Shown here: piece by piece, positions 24,101 through 35,000 of the stretch
Layout of the letters: every line of letters begins with the position of its first letter
Numbering within the stretch: the stretch's first letter is position 1
Assembly (NCBI GenBank): GCA_947652115.1
Contig: OX393561.1
Coordinates: 217,907-281,906, forward strand
DNA length: 64,000 nt
Reading direction: 5' to 3'
Origin: Blastomussa wellsi
Lineage: Eukaryota > Cnidaria > Anthozoa > Scleractinia > Plerogyridae
Made by a program: the position numbers and the translations under genes
Notes under the pieces: model-generated
What the model was told of the DNA's origin: nothing
The model's input: the letters and a program-made list of their open reading frames with translations, nothing else
The model's database searches: none

Positions 24101-27100
24101 AAAAGAAACAAATGATGGGAAACAATGCTGCGCAAACTACAAAGAATCCTGAACAATGGTAAAACAATATGATACATTTGCATATGGTACATGGAGTAAG
24201 AGCCGAGATCTGATGTAACCGGTAAAAATTTTTAGCTTTCTTGCCATTAATTTTGCTGACAGGAGAGGAAAACAATTATTTAACCTTGAGACGCTATACT
24301 GGAATGCAGTTTCTTTCTGCAAATTGCATCCTCAGTGAATTATTCAGCACTGACATTTTGACCTTTCATAATTATTAGGTACAGAATATCCTTTTCAGCA
24401 TGACACCTACTGGACTGCGTCATCGTGATCATGCTGTGACAGGCAGTGTTCTTTCTGCTCATGTAAACAGTGGCATCAAGGAATACTTCTTTGGGAAGAA
24501 CGTAGAGAAAAGGCTGACTGTTCAGAGGTTCATTGAGTTTCAAAAGAATCTCCAACAGGAAGTAATGTATCTGGAGGTAGGGATATACTGGTACTTGTTA
24601 TTGTTGTCTGAATTGGGGGACAGGGACAGTGGATCTGAACATCCACTTCCTGTACCCTTTACTCCACCTCTATTTTAATTCTGTTGCAAAATGTTACACA
24701 ATTTTGCAAACATTTTCCACAGTTCCCACCACCTTGGGAATCCTGCTTTCTGTCATCTCTCCTGTCCCCTCCCATACACCTCCTGTCCCCTCCCATACAC
24801 CTCCTGTCCCCTCCCATACACCTCCTTTTCTCTCCCATGCACCTCCTGTCTCCTCCATGCACCCCCTGCCCCTTCCCATGCACCTCCTGTCCCTTCCCAT
24901 ACACCTTCTATCCCCTCCCATACACCTCCTGTCCCCTCCCAGACACCTGACTGATGCATTTACCGTGTATAAATAAAGTTGACATGAAAACTGCGAATGA
25001 TAATGCTGCTAGTTTACTTAGGATCTGCAAGAGACCTAATCAGCCAAAAATAAACTGTAACACAAACAACTGCAAGGCTGATACTGCCTGAAAAAATTGA
25101 CTTTCTGAGACAACAACCCAACATAAACCGATAAAGCAAGGCTGCAACCGTGTTTGTGTTAAATAAAGTTGTCCTATCCTATCCTGTCCCCTCCCATACA
25201 CCTCCTTTTCCCTCCCATGCACCTCCTGTCCCCTCCCATACACCTCCTATCCCCTCCCATTCACCTCCTATCCCCTCCCGCACACCTCCTGTCCCCTACC
25301 ATTCACCTCCTGTCCCCTCCCATACACTCCTTGTCCCCTCCCATACACCCCCTGTCCCCTCCAATACACCCCCTGTCCCCTGCCATACACCTCCTGTCCC
25401 CTCCCATACACCTCCTGTCCCCTCGCTTACACTCCCCCTCCCCTCCCATACACCTCCTGTCCCCTCCCACACACCTCCCCCCTCCCATACACCTCCTGTC
25501 CCCTCCCATACACCTCCTGTCTTCTCCCATACACCTCCTGTCTCCTCCTATACACCTCCTGTCTCCTCCCACACACCTCCTGTCCCCTCCCACACACCTC
25601 CTGTCCCATCGCTTACACGCCCCCTCCCCTCCCATACACCTCCTGTCCCCTCCCACACACCTCCCCCCTCCCATACACCTCCTGTCCCCTCGCTTACACT
25701 CCCCCTCCCCTCCCATACACCTCCTGTCCCCTCCCATACACCTCTCCCCTCCCATACACCTCCTGTCCTCTCCCTCCCACACACCTCCTGTCTTCTCCCA
25801 TACACCTCCTGTCTCCTCCTATACACCTCCTGTCTCCTCCCACACACCTCCTGTCCCCTCCCACACACCTCCTGCTCTCTCAGTAACACCTATTCCCTCC
25901 CATACTCCCTGTCTCCTCCCATTCACCTCCTATCCCCTCCCGCACACCTCCTGTCCCCTACCATTCACCTCCTGTCCCCTCCCATACACTCCTTGTCCCC
26001 TCCCATACACCCCCTGTCCCCTCCAATACACCCCCTGTCCCCTCCCATACACCTCCTGTCCCCTCGCTTACACTCCCCCTCCCCTCCCATACACCTCCTG
26101 TCCCCTCCCACACACCTCCCCCCTCCCATACACCTCCTGTCCCCTCCCATACACCTCCTGTCTTCTCCCATACACCTCCTGTCTCCTCCTATACACCTCC
26201 TGTCTCCTCCCACACACCTCCTGTCCCCTCCCACACACCTCCTGTCCCATCGCTTACACGCCCCCTCCCCTCCCATACACCTCCTGTCCCCTCCCACACA
26301 CCTCCCCCCTCCCATACACCTCCTGTCCCCTCGCTTACACTCCCCCTCCCCTCCCATACACCTCCTGTCCCCTCCCATACACCTCTCCCCTCCCATACAC
26401 CTCCTGTCCTCTCCCTCCCACACACCTCCTGTCTTCTCCCATACACCTCCTGTCTCCTCCTATACACCTCCTGTCTCCTCCCACACACCTCCTGTCCCCT
26501 CCCACACACCTCCTGCTCTCTCAGTAACACCTATTCCCTCCCATACTCCCTGTCTCCTCCCATACACTTCCTGCCCCCTCCCATACACCTGTCCCCTCCC
26601 ATACACCTCCTGTCTCCTCCTATACACCTCCTGTCCTCTCCTATACACCTCATGTTCCCTCCCATACACCTTCTGTCTCCTTCCATACACCTCTTGTCCC
26701 CTCCCATACACCTCCTGTACCCTCCCATACACCTCCTATCCCCTCCCATACATCTCCTGTCCCCTCCAATACACCTCCTGTCCCCTCCCATACACCACTT
26801 GTCCTCTCCCATACACCCCCTGTCCCCTCCCATACACCTCCTGTCCCCTCCCATACACCTCCTGTCTCCTCCCATACACCTCCTGTCTCCTCCCATACAC
26901 CTCCTTTCTCCTCCCATGCACCTCCTGTTCCCTCCCATACACCTCCTGTCCCCTCCCATACACCTCCTGTCCCTTCCCATACACCCCCTGTCTCCTGCCA
27001 TACACCCCCTGTCCTCTCCCATACACCTTCTATCCCCTCCCATACACCTCCTGTCCCCTCCCATACACCTCCTGTCCCCTCACATACACCTCCTGTCTCC

Positions 27101-30100
27101 TCCCATACAACTCCTGTCTCCTCCCATACACCTCCTGTCTCCTTCCATACAACCCCTGTCTCCTCCCATACACCTCCTGTCCTTTCCCATATGCCTCCTG
27201 TCCCCTCCCAAACACCTGTCTCCTCCCCTACACCTGTCTCTTCCCATACACTTTCTGTCCCCTCCCATACACCTCCTGTCCCCTCCCATACACCTCCTGT
27301 CTCCTCCCATACACCTCCTGTCTCCTCCCATACACCTTGTCTTCTCCCATACACCCCCTCTCCCCTCCCATACACCTCTGCCTTGTTGAATTTTAAAATG
27401 TTTCTGACTGAAGTAACGATAGCTTTAATTTTGGTTAAATTTGAAGTTGCGGATGTACGCAGCTTCCTATTTCTCGGAGATGAGTTGTTTGAAATCAGTA
27501 GAGCTGAGAGATCAGTCATGATCAGAGACTTTGCTTCAGGACATAGTAGATGTCATACGGCATTTAAGAATTTGAAGGTAGGGAGGCCACATACTCAAGA
27601 ACGCAGGGTACAGTAATTCCGGAGAAACAGCTTTCATTGCAGACGTACCCGTATCGTGTTACCGCTGTCAAGAATCACGTTTGGTGTTGCATTCTGCACT
27701 GTCCTTTGAGTCTGAGTTTTTCATTTTCAGGTAGAAATAGCTTTTTTACGGCGGTTACCGATCACACGCGCCCTCCAACGATTTTTTTCTTGTTTGAAAA
27801 TTAAGTTTTGCTGTACGTCAATCATCCGTGTTTATGTCTTGAATGATTGCATGCGCCAGTTTCGATTTGCTCTTTTATCGACAATATTCTAACCTTTTGT
27901 GAACTATTTCCATGATTTGATGAGTATTTCAAAACAGCGTCTAAACATTTAAGCAATAGGCCGTAACTCGAATTCCACAGAGCAAGCAAATATGAATAAA
28001 TACAAAATTTCTTTCAAGCTAGAGCGTAATATTGTGACAAAACAAAAAGCCGGCCGCTAAAAAGCGACTGCTCTCGCCAAATACTTATGGAAACCAAATA
28101 TTTTCGAGGTGGTTCGTTCGAAGAATGAACGTATCTATCTTTCTTATTGCAGCTATATAACACGACTGTGTCGACAACGAATTACCTGAAATTCGACTCG
28201 TTTCATGAAATTCGTGCGTTACGCATTATCATTTTTCTTTTTTTTCAATTTCACCGACAATATTCATGACTTGGGTGCTGTTTCAAAGGGTGAAAAGCAG
28301 CTGCCGGAAAGCCGAATGTCACTCCACGCCTTGAATGAAACCTACTACTATCATGGAAACAGATGATTGACGTCCATCGAAACTCATTTTTCAAACGGAG
28401 AAAAACATCGTTGGAGGGCGCGTGTAATCGGTAACAGCTGTAATTAGAATTGGCATTTAGTCACAACAAGCGGTAGGTGGGTATGTCTTCACAACATTGT
28501 AATGCCGTGCAGCAATGAGTAGGGTTAAAGAAGAGAGTTTAAAAGCATTGATATTTTCTAAACATTTGTGGTATGGAATCCCTCAAATATTGCTGCAGAC
28601 TTTGTGGCTGCAAGTGTAACCGCGAAGTAATCAAATTAGACTTTTAGGGGTCACACCCGAGTTAGTGACGTACATCAATCCAATCAGGTTTGGGGTTGCA
28701 TCAAGAAACAAGTCAAATTGTCAATCCCGTCCCCAGAGCCCGTTTTTCGTGATGCTGACCAAAAGAAAAGCGGGCTCTGGGGACGAGATTGTGAAATTGT
28801 TTGATAAAAATTGAATGACATGCGCAGTAAAGTGATTATTAATTAATCACTTTACTGCGCATGTCATTCAATTTTTATCAAACAATTTCTGATTACTGGA
28901 GTTTTTACAGATATATTATTCATGGTCGACAGGAAAGTTTCGTCGTGAATAATGAATTCGCTAGTCAAACGTATTTTGCGTTACGCTCGTTTACTTAAAA
29001 TGCACACGCCGTCAGCAAAAGGCCCAACACTAAATTGGTCATTGAGCGTTCTTTTTAATCGGGCTAGTTTTGCTGACCAAAAAAAAAATACCCAACACCT
29101 CCATATCAAAACTGAAAAAATAACTCTCGCACGCATTGCGTGCCTATGTTGTAATTCGCAGTTCAATTCATATAACCCTAAAGATGGACAAATTACAGAA
29201 TGGGAGTTTGCAGACATGCTTCTTACATACTCTAGCTTTCATGAGAAGAAGAAGCAGAAGATTCTGAGGAAAGTAAAGAAACATTTTAAAGAAAATTTCC
29301 AGGTAGGGCTTTTTCTTTTAGGTTGGGCTTACCTAGTTTAATAGACTATAAAACTTCTGACAGTGGCCAGACTTCAAGAAGTCCCTACTTTGCTCTAATG
29401 TCAATGGGGATGAACACAAAAATGGCGAAAGTGTGTTACACAGATAACAAAGCCACAAGCTACGAGTAGTGCAAGCTCTTCTTCCAGTGCCCACTCTTCA
29501 CGTAGCTTCACCGCTTGTGTAACACACTCTTTCAGTAATTTTCTTTAGACAGTGGAGCCTTTTTCACATTTTTGGCTGAACAACAGCTTTAATATGGAAT
29601 ACAAAACAACCATCAAATGTAATCCTGTGACAGGCAAAACTTCAGCTAATTCATTTTTGATTGTTGTTTCCAGTCCACTCACTCCACTTATTTTGAATAC
29701 TTTTTAATTTCAGTATTGTGTAATGTATTTATTAAATTTGGATTATGTTTCAATTTATTTTGAGTGTGAAGGAAAGAAAAAAAATAAGTTTCAATTTTTA
29801 TTTATTTTCATTGGTAATAGACAGGAGAGGCTATGAGCATAGTGTTATACCATGTTCACTTTTTTGTTGTTCGCCAGGGAATAACCTTCAAAGATTATTT
29901 GGATTTCTTCTGTTTTTTGAGGAATATTTCTGAAGCTGAAATGGCTTTAAGTTTTCACAATGCCGCAGGCAAATCTATTGATCCAGGTACATTTAAATAT
30001 TGACAATAGACCAAGCCTTTGAGTGGAAGTGACGCTGAAGGTGACCTTGTTTACTAGATACAAACCCTCTTTCTTTTGATAGGTAAATCCTTTTGTTGTT

Positions 30101-31964
30101 TCGCTAACTAGTTTCTGTTCTTTCACCCCGAGCCTCGCTTTCACACAGAGGCCTGGTACACAGAACTGTAAAATGGTCTATTGATAAAATGTTTTGTATT
30201 TTTCTCTTCACTGCTTACCATACAAACGCGCTGTATTTATACATACATGTACTGAAAAATATATACCTTATTACATGAAATTTTGGCGACACTTTAATTT
30301 AGCGAGTTTTCAAAAAATCGCTAAATTAAAATGAAACAAATTAGGTGTTGCTAAATTTTAATCGTCGCTAAATTAAAGTGAGTACAATATGAAATTCCGC
30401 CATCTGGTCCGTTTCACACGATCACGCTATTTTACGGTTGATTATGACAGTATCGTATAGCGTGTACATTTCAGTAATTCCAGCTTCACAACTGAAATGG
30501 ATTCTTCGCTCGTATTAAATATTCGCATTCCCATGTAGACACGGTTTCCACATTTATAAAGAGCGGTGGAATGATGATCAATCCTAGACTACGTGAAAAG
30601 CTTGACAAAATTCACGAGGAAAGTAATACCTTAAAATAATACCTAAATTGCGAAAAGTGACTTATGTTCCATGAGGTAATAATATATAGATTTAGCCAAG
30701 CCTAAAAGCGGAGCTTCGCATTTTTGCTGGTTCTTAATCATTTCTCTGAAATAAATAATAATTAAAAACGTCAACTGCAATTGCAGAATTTCCGCTAAGA
30801 ATGACCATAAAAAGTTAAAAAATGCTGCCAGAAGAAAAAAAATTGGACCTGAGCCCGCGATCGATGAAGAAAACCAATGCCTGGTCAGCGGTAAACTTTA
30901 AAAAAACACGTCGTCGTCGTGCGTACGCGCCCACGAGCAATACCGCTAGCCATGATAACCATGAGTAAATCAACTCATGGGTTTCGTTTTCTTTCCCATA
31001 TGGGTATGGGGCTCCGCTTGGCGGCCCTTTGGGCCGCCAGAGCTCCTCAATGAGTGTGGGGCTCCGCTTGGCGGCCCTTCGGGCCGCCAGAGCTCCGCTA
31101 TGAAGCCTGACTGGAGACACATTACTAAAAAGTACATTATTTTTATACAGTCATATAATCACTTAGATAAAAACAATTCAGAAAAAAGTAAATAGGAAGG
31201 TAGAAAGGGCAATCTCATAAAGTGATTTTAGGAATAATTATAAATTAGCACATCGACAGAGAACTCTGTGATAAAGAAAAAAATTTTATCTAAGTCAAGA
31301 TGTGTCATGACAACATTCTACAAATTACCACAAATTGTCTGCCCATTTCATATAAAGCATTAGAAATTACAGTTGTCGCAGTTGTGGACGAGGCTGTATC
31401 AAGTGTGAATAGAGTTCCTCTATTGCAAGGTTATATTGTATACAGCTTGAGAGAAAAAGAGGCGAGATAGATAGCAGCACCAGGCAAAGGTTTTCTTCAT
31501 TGATCGCGGGCTCAGGTCCGATTTTTTCTTCTGGTAGCATTTTTTAACTTTTTATGGTCATTCTTGCCGGAAATTCTGCAATTGGAGTTGACGTTTTTAA
31601 TTATTATTTATTTCAGAGAAATTATTAAGAATCAGCAAAAATATTGAGCTCAGCTTTTAGGCTTGGCTAAATCTATATATTATTGTTTCTTACAGCCACG
31701 TTCAAGCAGGTTGCAAAGACTGTAACTGATGTAAACTTGAGAGATAACGTGGTCAATGTTGTGTACAAGATGTTTGATGAAAATGGTAAGCATGCAGTCG
31801 CTACAATACTGATAGGAACCTATTAGCAACATTACCGTAAGAAAGCATGATGACGTCTCAGAATGAACAACCTCCAAGGTGGGTCGTCATGCAATCCTGT
31901 TCCAAGAGGATTCCTAGTGAGAAAATGCTCGATTCTACAGTTTAAACTTCAACCTTATAGATAG

Positions 31965-32009
<45 letters not shown>

Positions 32010-35000
32010 GTACAACAATATAATTTGGTTTTATCAACTGGGTTGATAATGTCAATTGGCCACCGTAAAGAGATTCAAGAGCTGACGTTTCGAGCGTTAG
32101 CCTTTCGTCGGAGCGATTCGCAGTTGATAAAACCAAATTATATAGTAGATAGATAGATAATCTTTATTTTGACACGATCAATTCATCAGCCTATAAAAAT
32201 ACACATATACACTAAAATATTTACAAGTTCAAACTATATACTACATAACACTAAAAGCTGTTTTCCGTGAATGCCGTGCGTTCAACGTGAATGTGATTGA
32301 TCTTACGTTTAAATATCCCCAGAGACTCTGTGTTCCTTATATCATATGGTAGACTGTTCCATAACGTGGCGCCATCGTAGCTAAAGCTTTTTCGGTAATA
32401 ATTAGTGCGCGGTAATGGAACATTGAGCTTATAGAGGCAGCCATTGTAGGTGTCGAAAACGCACCAACACACGTTTCCTAATAAATCACAGTCTTTAATC
32501 TTCGAAGAATTTCTCACGCTCACAACAAACTCCAGGCTAAACTCTCCCGACCGCGTGCATGATTTCTCATCGAAAAACGTAATACGATACCTACGAGTAC
32601 AAAGTACATTCTTGCGAGATCGATCCGAGTCCCATTTCCGGTCTTACATAACAAACAAATATGAAACGGAAACGAACTAAAAGCAGCGTTCACAGTTCCC
32701 GACACACTCCCCCATATGACTCGGAGGAATCGAGGCATATGTAAACAGGGAACTGATTGAAAAGTTTTTCTCTAGGCAAAACAAAAGGTAAAATATCAAT
32801 GTTCTCTCAGTTCAAAAGTCTCTAAGTTCAAGGTTCTTAATGCAATGTTCAGTCCAGCACTAGAAGGACTAAACCTTACGACTAACGACTATTGCTGGTT
32901 GGACAGTTCCGTTGCCTTACACTGGATTGCCGATAAAGGGGAGTACCGTCAGTTTGTGCAGAATCGTGTCAGTAGAATCCAGTCTCACCCAAACGTGCTG
33001 TGGCGTCATGTTCCGTCAACCGACAACCCTGCCGATCTGGGGAGCCGTGGTGGTAGTGTAGTAGCTGCAGAACTATGGTGGAATGGACCTACGTGGTTAT
33101 CAGAAGCTGTCAACTGGCCAGATGACATCATGCCGGAACCAAGCCCTGAGAGTATGGCAGAACGGAAGCTCCAGCAAGAAGTATTCGCAGTTGGGGTCGA
33201 GACCCGTGACGAGTTTGATCTAGTCCTATGGAAGTTCGAACTGCGTAAGGCTGTAAGGATTGGTGCTTGGGTCATGCGATTCCTGCATAATTCACGGAAC
33301 CTCTCCAGCAAGACCAAAGGACCACTTACTACAGCTGAGGTTGAGAAATGTCAGATGTTCCTTATCAAGAGGGCGCAGCTACAGGGCATGAGCCACGCGA
33401 AATTTGACCAAGACCAAGAACAGCTAAACCTGCAGTCTAGTAAAGAGGGAGTGTTGGAATGTAGAGGAAGAATCCAGGGCGAGTATCCAATATACCTGCC
33501 TGACTCAACTGAACTAGCAGCGAAGATAGTGCAACGGGCCCACGCCACTACACTCCATGGGGGAGTCAGTCTAACCATGGCAAACGTGAGAGAGAAATTC
33601 TGGATACCCCGTCTTCGTAAATTGGCAAAGAGAGTCGTGAGAAAATGCAGCGGATGCAAACGCTTTCAAGCCGTGGCCTTCGCAAATCCGCCACCAGCAC
33701 CTCTGCCAACAGAAAGAACGGAAGGTAACACGCCCTTCAACGTGATAGGCGTGGATTTTGCCGGACCTGTGAAATACCGTGACAAGCGCAAGGAAGAGCA
33801 AAAAGCCTATGTGGTGTTGTACTCCTGCAGCCTAACCCGCGGGGTGTTTCTGGAGCTACTGCCGAGTTTGGAGACTACAGAATTTATCAAGAGTCTGAAG
33901 CGGTTAATTGCCAGAAGAGGACGCCCATCAAAGGTCCACTCGGACAACGGTCAGACGTTCGTCGCTGCAGCCAAGTGGCTAAAGAAAGTGCGGAAAGATG
34001 AAAGGTTCCACTCTTTTCTAAGTGATCGGTCCATCAGTTGGCAGTTTAACCTCAGCCGAGCGCCCTGGTGGGGTGGGCAATTTGAGCGACTTATCGGGTT
34101 AATGAAGTCAGCATTCTACAAGACAGTTGGTCAAGGACAGCTCACCTGGGAGGAGTTAAGCGAAGTTATCCTGGACATCGAAGTGACCCTTAACAATCGT
34201 CCACTGTGCTATCTAGAGGAAGATACCCAGCTTCCCACATTGACGCCAAACACATTGCTGTTCCTCAACACCAATATCCTGCCCGAATTACAGCCACACC
34301 AGCTGGATGACGGAGATTTGCGGAAGCGTGCCAGATTTTTGCTGAGATCTAAAGATGCAATGTGGAGTCGATGGACATCCGAGTACTTGCGTTCATTGCG
34401 TGAGCGCCATCGTCTAAAACACGGTGACAAGAAGTGTACCCTGACTGTTGGAGATGTAGTTATAATCAAGTCCTCTGAGCGGAATCGAAACTACTGGCCT
34501 CTTGGAATCGTCGAACAGCTTATTGCGGGAAGAGATGGGGTCGTTCGTGGCGCGAGGTTGCGAGCAGGCCGATCATACCTAGAACGCCCTATCAGGCATC
34601 TATACCCCCTGGAACTGTCGTGTGACAAAGAAGATGTGCGGAGAGACAAGACAGTGCTTAACCCAACAGCACCTGTGTTTAGACCGAGACGGGATGCGGC
34701 AGCTGCAGCCAGGATTCGAATACAAGAAGTAGCTGAGGAGGAGCAGCTGGACTGAACATTGCATTAAGAACCTTGAACTTAGAGACTTTTGAACTGAGAG
34801 AACATTGATATTTTACCTTTTGTTTTGCCTAGAGAAAAACTTTTCAATCAGTTCCCTGTTTACATATGCCTCGATTCCTCCGAGTCATATGGGGGAGTGT
34901 GTCGGGAACTGTGAACGCTGCTTTTAGTTCGTTTCCGTTTCATATTTGTTTGTTATGTAAGACCGGAAATGGGACTCGGATCGATCTCGCAAGAATGTAC

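Noticed and set aside
25150..27396. A 748-codon plus-strand frame, and many others, across the C-rich repeats
   Set aside because: They translate a 21-bp minisatellite (PPVPSHT-type repeats) that is open in several frames on both strands because 21 is a multiple of 3. It lies inside MICU1 intron 6.
32251..32738. Small frames inside the inverted BEL/Pao arm, repeated at 34866-35202
   Set aside because: The same LTR sequence read twice because the arms are inverted copies; LTRs do not encode these peptides.
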